53,597 nt of DNA from Calditrichota bacterium (GTDB lineage: Bacteria; Calditrichota; Calditrichia; Calditrichales; Calditrichaceae). The notes beneath the pieces are model-generated. The model worked only from the letters and a program-made list of their open reading frames with translations, did no database searches and was not told the origin of the DNA. The stretch spans positions 1 through 53,597 of the forward strand of contig JAJRSO010000058.1 of NCBI GenBank assembly GCA_024278755.1, written 5' to 3'. Positions 8,342 to 16,410 of this stretch are shown here, piece after piece; the first letter of the stretch is position 1; every line of letters begins with the position of its first letter. The translations under genes were made by a program, and so were the position numbers.

Positions 8342-9151
8342 TTATAAATTCTCCGAACTGCATGGAATCAAATACTTTAACTCGAATTCCAGATTTGCCG
8401 GTACAATGGTGTAAAACCAGCCGTTAAAATAAGGGTCTTTTTCTATCAGTGTTATATCGGCCAGAATTTGTTCATTCACTTTTAATATTCGTCCGCTCAG
8501 TGGAGCCAATAAGCTATGCGTCAATTCATCATCTGTTTCTATCTGAAAACAGCTGTTCCCCTGAACAATTTCATTGTCGGCGGAAAGCAGATCGATGTGT
8601 TTAATAGTGGATTGAATGGTTCGTAAAAACAAATCGGTAAGCCCGATTTTTACCGAACCATCGGCTTCTAAAAAAGCCCAGCCGCCGTAGCCCAGTCGCC
8701 GGTATTTTGCCGGACAGGGAATATAAAGAAGCGTTTCGGTGTCATTTTTGAGCATTGCCGCCTTTTGGCGATCGCGGATAGTGCTGTACTGCAGAGCCCG
8801 CGAAACAGAACTGAGTAGTTCTTCTAAGGTAAACGGCTTGGGCAGAAAATCTACCGCGCCCGTATATAATGCTTTTACCGCATTCTCGACGGTAGAGAAA
8901 CCGGTGGTGATGATTACCGGAACGGAAATCTCTTTTTCCCGCAGGTACTCCAACAGCCCAAAACCATCCATTCCCGGCATCATAATATCGCTAATAATCA
9001 GTTGGTATGTTTTATTGGATAATTTTTCGAGCCCGCTTTCTGTGTCAATAGCGGTGTCTACCTGCCAGTTTTCTAATGAGCACAGTTTTACGATAGAATC
9101 CAGGATAACCTGTTCATCGTCAATTGCCAGAATATGTACAACGTCTTTCAT
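8342..9151 (-). CDS. soluble receiver with GcvH-like domain
   Basis: The 269 residues form a receiver (about 6-125; DDEQ, phospho-Asp in IISDIMMPGMDG, TTGFSTVENA, KPF) followed by a GcvH-like barrel (about 145-260; GYGGWAFLEADGSVKIGL, LLAPLSGRI). The lipoyl-lysine position is acidic, as in the two membrane-anchored paralogues. It starts 9 bases after the histidine kinase stop, so kinase and receiver are almost certainly a cognate pair. It ends about 37 bases before paralogue 1. The receiver has the GYS/GFST-VENAV signature typical of NtrC-like receivers, but no AAA+ or helix-turn-helix output follows. Confidence 0.82.
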   Translation of the reverse strand: MKDVVHILAIDDEQVILDSIVKLCSLENWQVDTAIDTESGLEKLSNKTYQLIISDIMMPGMDGFGLLEYLREKEISVPVIITTGFSTVENAVKALYTGAVDFLPKPFTLEELLSSVSRALQYSTIRDRQKAAMLKNDTETLLYIPCPAKYRRLGYGGWAFLEADGSVKIGLTDLFLRTIQSTIKHIDLLSADNEIVQGNSCFQIETDDELTHSLLAPLSGRILKVNEQILADITLIEKDPYFNGWFYTIVPANLEFELKYLIPCSSENL

Positions 9152-9160
9152 ACTTTTTCC

Positions 9161-11035
9161 TTATTCGGTATCGCTGTCGTCAACAGGAAGGTGGATAGTA
9201 AAAACAGTACCGACATTGATTTCGCTTTCCACATGAATCGATCCGCCGTGATTATCAATAATGCCCCATATAACGGAAAGGCCCAAACCAGTACCCTTTT
9301 GCCCTTTAGTCGTAAAAAAGGGCTCGAAGATCTTATTTAAATTTTCAGGCGGAATGCCACATCCGGTGTCGGCGGTTTTGATTTCAATGTACTCTTTTGC
9401 GCCCTCTTCCTCTTTAATCTTCCAATGTTGCCATTCTCCGCCCTTTGTTACACAGCCTTCAATCCGCCCTTTGCCGGGAATTTCGATAAAATAAACCGGA
9501 GCGCCGCACTGAGGGCATCTCTTTCTGGAATCGATTAAAGATGTTTGGCACTTGGGGCAGGAGAGCTCAATCTCGGCTTTGTCATCAATCAGAATGCCAT
9601 ATTTGTGACGGTTTTTACCGTAAATCGGATCCAGATGGATAAAGCCTTCACTGCCACCGGATTTGGCCCGGAGTTTAATAGAAGCCATGCCCCTGATTTT
9701 TACATCCGGATCCATCAAATTGTGTCCTTTTGGACATAAGGCCTGTTTTATCTGGGCGGTGCCGTATGGTTTTAGGCTGATTAGTTTTGTACTGATGCGA
9801 ATAGAGCCGCCTCCGGCGCACATGGCATGGCTGGCATTGACGATAAGATTGGTAAAAACCTGCTGCATCTGGTTAGCGTCAATAAGTACCTGAGGCAGAT
9901 CGGGCGCCAGTTCTTTTTCCAGGGTAACCTTACTGATATTCAATTGATGCTCAACAACAGAAGCAGCGCGTTCGATGATATTGCGAATATTGGCTTTATT
10001 CTTTTTTGGAACCGACTGCCTGGCAAAATCCAGTAACCCTTTCACTATTTCACGGCTGCGTTTTGTTTCGTGAACGATCACTTCCAGGTCGTTTTTTAAT
10101 TCCGGCTGGCTTTTGGCCCGTTTTAATAAAAAACTTGAATAGGTAAGAATGCCGGTAAGCGGATTGTTGATTTCGTGGGCAACGCCGGCCGCCAAACGTC
10201 CCAGGGAAGCCATCTTATCAGATTGAAATAATTGTTGGCGTGCTTCGGCCGTTTTACGGGTCATATTATCAAAAGAACGGGCCAGAGCGCCTAATTCATC
10301 GTTATTTAGATGGCCAATGGTATAATTAAGATTACCGGAAGCGACTTCTCTGGTGGCTTGCACTAATTTTTTAACCGGTTTATCCACCCACAGATGCACC
10401 ACAATCCAGAGTACAAAACCCAACAGTCCAATGGCAAACAGGGCAAAAACAACCATAGAAATTTTAGCGTTTTGCAGTTCGTCATCCATGGTTTTAAGAC
10501 AAACGGTTAAATCCAGTACACCCAGCACTTTTTGTTCCCGCGGATGCACATGACAACTACTGTTCCAACAGGACGGTTCATTGTAAATAGGATTGATTAC
10601 ACCAAAGGTACGTGCCGAATCGGGATGCAGCCTGAATATTCGGGTACGGTCTTTCATATCCAGTTTTTCAAGGGGAACCCCGGTCGCATGACAGTTGTAA
10701 CAGGCTTCTGCCTTTTTATCCAGCATTTCACCGATTTTAGAGGAATCGGAGGCGTAATTAATTTCGCCTTCTTTATTCAGAATACGTACTTCCTGAATGC
10801 ACTGCTGTTTGCCGATTGTTTTAATTATTGCGCTGATGTCACTGCGATTATTAGCCAGCATGGCCGAGCGTACGCTGCTTTTAATGGTTTCGCTTTGCTG
10901 GCTGGCATGACGTTTTATTTCGCTTACAAGAGTGCGTTCTAAAAAGCGGACATTAAAAAAAGCAAAAGCGCCGATAATAATGATTATTGCAACGGTGGCG
11001 CTAAAAATAATTTTGAAACTTATTTTATTAATCAT
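9161..11035 (-). CDS. diheme sensor histidine kinase with zinc ribbon inside the ATPase domain
   Basis: I start at ATG 11035 (MINKISFK); the frame extends to a GTG at 11092, but the first TM helix follows the ATG directly. The periplasmic sensor region carries CYNCH and, about 55 residues later, CWNSSCH (CX4CH), both plausible c-heme sites, so the sensor probably binds two hemes and reads redox state or a small ligand. A second TM, HAMP and HisKA (GVAHEINNPLTGI) follow. The HATPase domain has its N box (LIVNASHAM), then an insert of roughly 125 residues containing CPKGH, CPKC and CPQC, before G1 (DTGCGIP) and G2 (GTGLGLSVIWG). The insert looks like a zinc ribbon within the catalytic domain. 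It is co-transcribed with two receivers and the Hmc-like complex. Confidence 0.85.
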   Translation of the reverse strand: MINKISFKIIFSATVAIIIIIGAFAFFNVRFLERTLVSEIKRHASQQSETIKSSVRSAMLANNRSDISAIIKTIGKQQCIQEVRILNKEGEINYASDSSKIGEMLDKKAEACYNCHATGVPLEKLDMKDRTRIFRLHPDSARTFGVINPIYNEPSCWNSSCHVHPREQKVLGVLDLTVCLKTMDDELQNAKISMVVFALFAIGLLGFVLWIVVHLWVDKPVKKLVQATREVASGNLNYTIGHLNNDELGALARSFDNMTRKTAEARQQLFQSDKMASLGRLAAGVAHEINNPLTGILTYSSFLLKRAKSQPELKNDLEVIVHETKRSREIVKGLLDFARQSVPKKNKANIRNIIERAASVVEHQLNISKVTLEKELAPDLPQVLIDANQMQQVFTNLIVNASHAMCAGGGSIRISTKLISLKPYGTAQIKQALCPKGHNLMDPDVKIRGMASIKLRAKSGGSEGFIHLDPIYGKNRHKYGILIDDKAEIELSCPKCQTSLIDSRKRCPQCGAPVYFIEIPGKGRIEGCVTKGGEWQHWKIKEEEGAKEYIEIKTADTGCGIPPENLNKIFEPFFTTKGQKGTGLGLSVIWGIIDNHGGSIHVESEINVGTVFTIHLPVDDSDTE

Positions 11036-11110
11036 TTTAATACCTAATGTTATCCAAAACACATTTTGGTTTTTAGGATAAAAAACAAACACAGTTTTTT
11101 TTCGAAAACG

Positions 11111-11144
11111 GATCCCGGCAGACAGGCTTCTGCCAGCCGGGACC
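11111..11144 (-). terminator. hairpin between Hmc-like genes and the kinase
   Basis: A strong imperfect hairpin has outer arms CCCGGC/GCCGGG and inner arms GCAGA/TCTGC, followed on the minus strand by GGATCCGTTTTC. The U-tract is short, so it may attenuate rather than stop transcription into the regulatory genes, or it may stabilise the upstream mRNA. Confidence 0.45.
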
Positions 11145-11177
11145 TGTAAAAGCTTTCAACTAATAAATAAACGAAAT

Positions 11178-11312
11178 TTAAAACCGTTTTTTCTTTTCTG
11201 TCGGGGGCGATATATACCGCACTAATAATATTAATAATACCAGAAAGATCATCAAAAGTAAATATTCCAAACCTTTTGTTTCGAAAATGTTTACATAATA
11301 AAACGAGTCCAT
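11178..11312 (-). CDS. 44-residue single-TM Hmc-complex peptide
   Basis: This short gene encodes 44 residues: an amphipathic start containing NIFETKGLEYLL, then one TM helix (about 17-33), then a basic tail ending KKKRF. The E/ATKG-EYL motif followed by a TM helix recurs in small HmcD-like subunits and in the N-terminal anchors of GcvH-like proteins near NrfD genes (recalled family pattern). GAAAGGA sits 7 bases before the ATG. It lies 35 bases after the nrfD stop, so it belongs to the complex. I propose a small structural subunit of the membrane module. Confidence 0.7.
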   Translation of the reverse strand: MDSFYYVNIFETKGLEYLLLMIFLVLLILLVRYISPPTEKKKRF

Positions 11313-11347
11313 TTTATATCCTTTCCATAATTTTGAATAGATCTTTT

Positions 11348-12547
11348 TTAATGAGACGATTTAAAAACCGGCATACGTGTAACAATCCAGCGGAAGACCC
11401 ATATCTCAGCAAAAATAACCATGAGTGTTACTACAAACTCCTGCCAGGATGGAATATAATGCACGACCGCATTCCAATTATAAGCAATGATCGATGTGTT
11501 TAAACGGTTCAGCATAATCCCGATCAGGGATAAAATAGCCGCAATCCGGATAATGCTTAGGCTTCTGTTACGAACACCAAAGGCGTACATAAAACCCGGG
11601 ATCAGAACAAATCCAATCACTTCAGTCAGATACCAGAGTCCCCACCCGTCCGTAATTAGCGTCCAGTGCTGACCGTGAATGAAAATAAGGGCTTTAAAAA
11701 AATAGTAGACAAACATAGTGATGGCCGCTCCTTTTCCCAATCCGAGCATTATGTCATCAAAAGAATGGTGACTTTTGGGATCAATGAGATCTTTAAACAC
11801 GCGGTGACTGATGGTGCCCTCAAAAATAATCATGGATAGCCCGGCATAAATACTGGAAACAAAAAACAGAATGGGAATAAATTCGGAGTACCACAAGGGG
11901 TGGATTTTTGGTTTAGCCATCAGGAACAGGGCGCCAAGGCCGGACTGATGGAGAGTGGACAGGGAAATACCTAAGATAACAGCGCCAAGGGTTAAGCTTT
12001 TAACAAATTTTTCGGTCTTTTTCCAATTCAGCCATTCGGCAATGACCGGAGAAAATTCTACAAATTCTGCCGTCATATAAATTAAAAAATGCCAGGCAAC
12101 CAGAAATAATACCGAACTTAGCCCAAAGGAATTTCCGATAATCGGGTTGATAATATGCCAGGGGCGCCCCAAATCCAGCACCAGTGCTCCGGCGTAAAAC
12201 ATATAGGCTAGTAACCCGTTTAGAACAGTAACACGGACGATGGAGTGGTATTTGTCGACCCGCATAATATAAACGACAAAAGTAATAACATAGGCTCCTC
12301 CGGCGAAGGCTACGCCTGTTACCACATCAAATCCAATCCAAAAACCCCAGGGAAATTCCTGTGATAAATTGGTTACAGAGCCAAGACCGTATACAAACCG
12401 GAAGTATAAAATAACCAGTCCCAGAAGAATAATCGGTATGGAAATTATATTGAACGGGGTTAACCATTTCCCGCGGGGCTTCATTTCTTGTATGATAAAC
12501 TTGATGAATCGTTTCGATTCATCCCGTACCGTTACTTCATTATTCAT
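11348..12547 (-). CDS. NrfD/HmcC-family integral membrane quinone-interacting subunit
   Basis: About 399 residues with roughly ten hydrophobic helices, including FPWGFWIGFDVVTGVAFAGG and LDLGRPWHI, typical of NrfD/PsrC/HmcC polytopic subunits that exchange electrons with menaquinone. I prefer ATG 12547 (MNNEVTV), preceded by AAAGGA at ideal distance, over ATG 12565. It follows the ferredoxin gene and precedes the small membrane peptide. With the periplasmic pentaheme lipoprotein and the exported four-cluster ferredoxin this makes an Hmc/Qrc-like complex linking periplasmic cytochromes to the quinone pool. The direction of electron flow cannot be told from sequence. Confidence 0.88.
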   Translation of the reverse strand: MNNEVTVRDESKRFIKFIIQEMKPRGKWLTPFNIISIPIILLGLVILYFRFVYGLGSVTNLSQEFPWGFWIGFDVVTGVAFAGGAYVITFVVYIMRVDKYHSIVRVTVLNGLLAYMFYAGALVLDLGRPWHIINPIIGNSFGLSSVLFLVAWHFLIYMTAEFVEFSPVIAEWLNWKKTEKFVKSLTLGAVILGISLSTLHQSGLGALFLMAKPKIHPLWYSEFIPILFFVSSIYAGLSMIIFEGTISHRVFKDLIDPKSHHSFDDIMLGLGKGAAITMFVYYFFKALIFIHGQHWTLITDGWGLWYLTEVIGFVLIPGFMYAFGVRNRSLSIIRIAAILSLIGIMLNRLNTSIIAYNWNAVVHYIPSWQEFVVTLMVIFAEIWVFRWIVTRMPVFKSSH

Positions 12548-12577
12548 TTTTTTATCCTTTATCATTTTGTATTCAAC

Positions 12578-13429
12578 TTATTCAGAATCATCCGTTTCTT
12601 TATCCGTTAAATGACTGAACCCAAATAATAGTGCCGGCAGGCCGAACAATACTAAGGGGACAGAATACAAAAATTCTTTGGTGTATTCCGGATAAGGTGT
12701 GGTGCCAAGATCGGTCCGAAATCCGATTTGTTCGAACGGAACCGCCGAAAGATACAGATAGCCGGTTCCGCCGGCTTCATGTTCACCATAAATATGATGT
12801 ACGTAATCATCCGGATTGTTATAAATACGCTTTCTGGCGTCTTCAATCAGCTTTGTCCTGGTACCGAAAATAAGGGCGTCGGTAGGACAGGCTTCCACAC
12901 AGGCCGGACGTTCACCGTCCTGCAGCCTATCAAAGCACAGGGTGCATTTTTCTATTTTGGGATTCCATTCATCATATTCAAATTTAGGAATATCAAACGG
13001 GCAGGAAACCATACAAAAACGGCAGCCCATACATTTATCTCCCCGCCAGATGACAGGGCCTTCTTTTGTTTTTTTCATGGCTTCGGTGGGACAGGCTGCC
13101 GCACAGGCCGGCTGCATACAGTGCATGCACTGCTTTTTCACAAAAACGTCGCCTTTGTCTGTTTCGAAGCGGTTAATAACCATCCATTGTTCATCGCTTG
13201 TTGTCCGAACCTGCTCCAAAGCATTATCATTTTGTACATCGGGCACCAATAGATCGTGTGCTTCACCGCAGGCCATTTCGCATTCGCGGCATCCGATACA
13301 GCGGGTCGTATCAACCAGCACGCCAACAAATTCTTCTGGTTTTAACGGTTCTTTTGCAAATAACTTTTTGCCCGTTAAAGCCGTCGCCCCGACCGCGGCG
13401 GTTGTTTTTAAAAAATCGCGTCTATCCAT
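12578..13429 (-). CDS. Tat-exported four-cluster ferredoxin subunit (HmcB/DsrO-like)
   Basis: The 283-residue protein starts with a twin-arginine signal (DRRDFLKTTAAVGATAL) and carries four cysteine clusters: CIGCRECEMAC, CMHCMQPACAAACP, CMGCRFCMVSCP and CTLCFDRL...CVEACP, each fitting a [4Fe-4S] centre. A hydrophobic helix near the C-terminus (about 255-272) probably anchors it next to NrfD. Subunits of this type wire NrfD-bound quinone to a periplasmic cytochrome or catalytic subunit. There are 30 bases to the next gene and 35 to the previous, so it is one operon. No molybdopterin catalytic subunit accompanies it, so this looks like a pure electron-transfer complex. Confidence 0.9.
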   Translation of the reverse strand: MDRRDFLKTTAAVGATALTGKKLFAKEPLKPEEFVGVLVDTTRCIGCRECEMACGEAHDLLVPDVQNDNALEQVRTTSDEQWMVINRFETDKGDVFVKKQCMHCMQPACAAACPTEAMKKTKEGPVIWRGDKCMGCRFCMVSCPFDIPKFEYDEWNPKIEKCTLCFDRLQDGERPACVEACPTDALIFGTRTKLIEDARKRIYNNPDDYVHHIYGEHEAGGTGYLYLSAVPFEQIGFRTDLGTTPYPEYTKEFLYSVPLVLFGLPALLFGFSHLTDKETDDSE

Positions 13430-13464
13430 TGTAACTCCTATAAAATTTTAAAATAAAAGGCATT

Positions 13465-14007
13465 TTACTTTCCTGTTTTCTCATGACAGGAAGAACATTC
13501 TTCACTGGCCTCTTTTCCCGTATCCATATCATGACAGGACCAGCATTTATTATGAATGGCGACTTTCGCTGTTATTTTTTCTTTACCGATATGGGTGGGA
13601 TCGGAATGGTGGCATTTGGAGCAGTTGTAATCTTCCTTCATTAAAGCCGATGAGCCGGTATGGCAAACCTGGCAGTCAATTTGCGAATAATTAAAATAGT
13701 CTTCGTGCGGAGTATCTAATGCTTTTGCATTAATATTGTGATGGCAGTCCGAACATTCCAGTTCAAACTCCTCCACGTGCATTTGGTGCGGGAAGGCGAC
13801 ATCGCCCACTTTTGACGGAAAGACAATATCTTCGGGGGCGTGTGTAAATTCTGTAACAGACGCCGGTACTTTTTCCGGATGGGTTAAAAGTGAATCGAAA
13901 AGGGCTGTCGGCGCCAATTGCCGCTCTTCTTCTTCCATATCGGCACAGCTAACGATGGAGAAGGCAAACAGCGCTGTAACTCCAAAGAGAATGATTGATT
14001 TTAACAT
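13465..14007 (-). CDS. pentaheme cytochrome c lipoprotein of the Hmc-like complex
   Basis: The 180 residues begin with a lipoprotein signal (FSIVSC, Cys about 21) and contain five CXXCH motifs (CSDCH, CQVCH, CSKCH, CWSCH, CSSCH). A FPHQMHVEEF stretch before the first heme supplies a distal His, as in class III cytochromes. It sits first among the structural genes of the Hmc-like complex and is the likely periplasmic electron exchange partner. Canonical cytochrome c3 is tetraheme and Hmc's own cytochrome has 16 hemes, so this is a compact variant. Confidence 0.88.
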   Translation of the reverse strand: MLKSIILFGVTALFAFSIVSCADMEEEERQLAPTALFDSLLTHPEKVPASVTEFTHAPEDIVFPSKVGDVAFPHQMHVEEFELECSDCHHNINAKALDTPHEDYFNYSQIDCQVCHTGSSALMKEDYNCSKCHHSDPTHIGKEKITAKVAIHNKCWSCHDMDTGKEASEECSSCHEKTGK

Positions 14008-14053
14008 ATAAACCTCTTTACAATTTTTAAAATAATTTCGACGCTACTTGTAA

Positions 14054-15211
14054 TTATTTGTTCTGCAGAAATGTTTTGGAAAATTCAAACAGAATTTCTG
14101 TCTTGTCCGATTCGCTTAATTCAAAATCGGCATTGGCCGTCGTAGCTTTTTCTTCAAATTTTTTCAGTAATTCGTTGTAACGTTCCACTTCGCTTTGATA
14201 CCAGTCGATGGAAGCGGCGCCAATTTTTAATGTTTGCAATTCGCGAGCAATATCGGACGGTTCAATCGCGCAAATCCAGCTCAGCTCAAAGGGCTTCACA
14301 GAAAGCCATTCCGGATGGTCGGCGTGTTCCAGATTAACGGCGGTAATTTTTCCGCTTACGGGCGACGGGATTTCCAGGGTGTGCCCCCCGCCGTACTGAA
14401 TGGAAAATAAAATACCACCCTTTTCAATTTCCCGGTTTACTTCGGGAAGGAGAACGGCATCAATGTTATTAAATATTTTGCGTACCAAATCATCTAATCC
14501 AACACGAACGATACCGTTCAGTTCAATTCTTACCCAGGCATGCTGATCCGAAATAAAGGCGCCGGCAGGTACATTCAGTTCATATTGTGATTTGGACTCA
14601 CGGGTACCGGAAGTAACCAGACGTACCTTATGTTTCATCTGCTTTTCAATTCTATCCTGGCGCTTAATAAGAGCCGCGTTTACAAATTTAAGCAGTTCGT
14701 TTTCGGTAAACGGTTTTTGGACATAATCCATGGCGCCGTATTTCATTGTTTCCACAGCCGTATCCACAGAAGCATATCCTGTGATAATGATGACATCGAT
14801 ATCGGGACGCATATGCTTAACCGATTTGGTTACATCCACACCGTCCATTTCGGGCATTTTTAAATCCGTAAAAACAAAATCGTAATCGTTTTTACGAATA
14901 AGTCCCAGCGCTTCGGAGCCTTTTTCAACGGTATCAATACTGTATCCGTCGATTACCAGTATTTTTCGGAAGCTGTCCAGAATAATACTCTCATCGTCAA
15001 CGGCCAAAATTCTGGCCTTCGGATTTTCCACTTCGACCCGTTTTAAAGTTTTTGCTTCTTCACTTACGTCCAGTTTTAAGCCGATGTCCAGCGCTTTTTC
15101 TCTTTCACGGACAATTCTGGATTCCCTTATCTTTTTTAAGAGAGTTCTGAGAATCAGATCTACCAGAATAAAAGCAATGATAGTAGTAATAACAATACCG
15201 GTTACAACCAT
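14054..15211 (-). CDS. membrane-anchored receiver with GcvH-like domain (paralogue 2)
   Basis: The 385-residue protein has the same order as the 7136-8305 product: TM helix (4-25), linker, receiver (about 68-185; DDES, FVFTDLKMPEMDG, ITGYASVDTAV, KPF) and GcvH-like barrel (about 205-330; VPAGAFISDQHAWV, IPSPVSGKI). Long stretches of the receiver are nearly identical between the two, implying duplication. Again no lysine is at the lipoylation position (Gly-rich YGGGHTLE instead). It heads the operon, directly upstream of the pentaheme cytochrome. Two membrane adaptors plus one soluble adaptor per operon is unusual; division of labour is unknown. Confidence 0.8.
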   Translation of the reverse strand: MVVTGIVITTIIAFILVDLILRTLLKKIRESRIVREREKALDIGLKLDVSEEAKTLKRVEVENPKARILAVDDESIILDSFRKILVIDGYSIDTVEKGSEALGLIRKNDYDFVFTDLKMPEMDGVDVTKSVKHMRPDIDVIIITGYASVDTAVETMKYGAMDYVQKPFTENELLKFVNAALIKRQDRIEKQMKHKVRLVTSGTRESKSQYELNVPAGAFISDQHAWVRIELNGIVRVGLDDLVRKIFNNIDAVLLPEVNREIEKGGILFSIQYGGGHTLEIPSPVSGKITAVNLEHADHPEWLSVKPFELSWICAIEPSDIARELQTLKIGAASIDWYQSEVERYNELLKKFEEKATTANADFELSESDKTEILFEFSKTFLQNK

Positions 15212-15327
15212 TTAAAAGTTCCTCCTGCAAAAAGTATAAAATTTATAAAGACATTTAACCGCTATAATATATTGTCTGTTCAGGAACGTTTTAGCCCTGG
15301 ACGTTCTTCTATATTATAGTAATATAA

Positions 15328-15798
15328 CTAAAACTCGTATCCCATTTGATGCGTTACGATTTTAAATTCCCGCTCAATAATAAAACGATGCTCTTTTTCT
15401 TCTGAGGCCATATTTTCTAACAATTCTTTCATTTCGGGAATTTTGCAGTTTTTACTAATAAGTTCATACTGCTTTTGAGCGTGAAATTTTCGTTCTAAAG
15501 CGATTTGTAAAATTTGTTCAATCGTCCATTCCTCCGTGCATTTTTCTTCTATTTCACCAAATGCGACTTCCGCCTGATCAAATACTTTGTCGTTGGGGAC
15601 TTCCACACGAAGATCATAAATTTTATTTTGCAAAATTGAGGTTAGTAAATTCTGATGCTGTTTTTCTTCTTTAACAAGACAGTCCAAAAATTTACGCGTT
15701 GCCGGATCCTTTACCTTATCCCGGCCGTGTTCATACAATGTCTGAATACAGTTTTCTGCCCGAATAGCTGTTTTTAAAAAATCTTTTAGTGTATGCAT
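15328..15798 (-). CDS. ferritin-like/rubrerythrin-family diiron protein
   Basis: The 156 residues are entirely helical and hold two halves of a ferritin-like four-helix bundle: E..YE-type motifs (AENCIQTLYEHG, ALERKFHAQKQYE) and EExH motifs (KEEKQHQNLL, SEEKEHRFII). These supply the usual Glu/His ligands of a diiron site. There is no rubredoxin tail. Such proteins often reduce peroxide or protect iron-sulfur proteins in anaerobes. It is 116 bases upstream of, and codirectional with, the Hmc-like operon, so co-regulation is plausible but not shown. Confidence 0.8.
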   Translation of the reverse strand: MHTLKDFLKTAIRAENCIQTLYEHGRDKVKDPATRKFLDCLVKEEKQHQNLLTSILQNKIYDLRVEVPNDKVFDQAEVAFGEIEEKCTEEWTIEQILQIALERKFHAQKQYELISKNCKIPEMKELLENMASEEKEHRFIIEREFKIVTHQMGYEF

Positions 15799-16410
15799 AA
15801 TGTATCCCTTATCTGGAAGTTTGATAAAATATTCACTTATTAAAAGTAAAATATTTTAAAGCTACCATACTTAATTACTATTGTAAAGATTTATTATGCT
15901 TCTTAGCCGTCTTTTTTTTACGCAAATTGTATGCCCTAAAAAGCGGATGTTTTCTTTATAGACAAAGAATAAACTTTAAACAACGGGAAGTTAATAGAAC
16001 ATAAATAAACAACGGGTACTGTTTTGGGGAAAGAGAAGAGAGTCTTGGTATATCTATCATAAGAAGAAGTGAAAAGTAAAAGCGTTTTAATTAAAAAACC
16101 GGGCACGGCTAACAGGAAAGAGCGATATTTTTAATATAAAAAAACGATAAACGTTTATAAAAATTGTTTCAATTTGCGTTTCAATCGACAGATTATGAAA
16201 CAATATGTTCCGAAGTATGTGACCGGTGATAAATACGAATTTCCATGCTCTATCCCTGTAAAAACGAAACATATCGTTTCAATAAGTAAAAATTATAAAA
16301 ATCAGATACCCGAATCTTTGTGCGGAAATACACGTTTTTGGGAAAAAATTCTCATTGGCATATAGTTTGCCATAAGCCCTACATAAATAATCAACAAATC
16401 AGGATTCTAT
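15799..16410. promoter_or_regulatory. 612-base divergent intergenic region
   Basis: AT-rich spacer between the minus-strand ferritin/Hmc operon and the plus-strand conduit. It must hold both promoters. Small repeats of GTTTC/GAAAC occur (for example near 16266-16281), but I see no convincing known operator, riboswitch or ORF. Confidence 0.35.
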
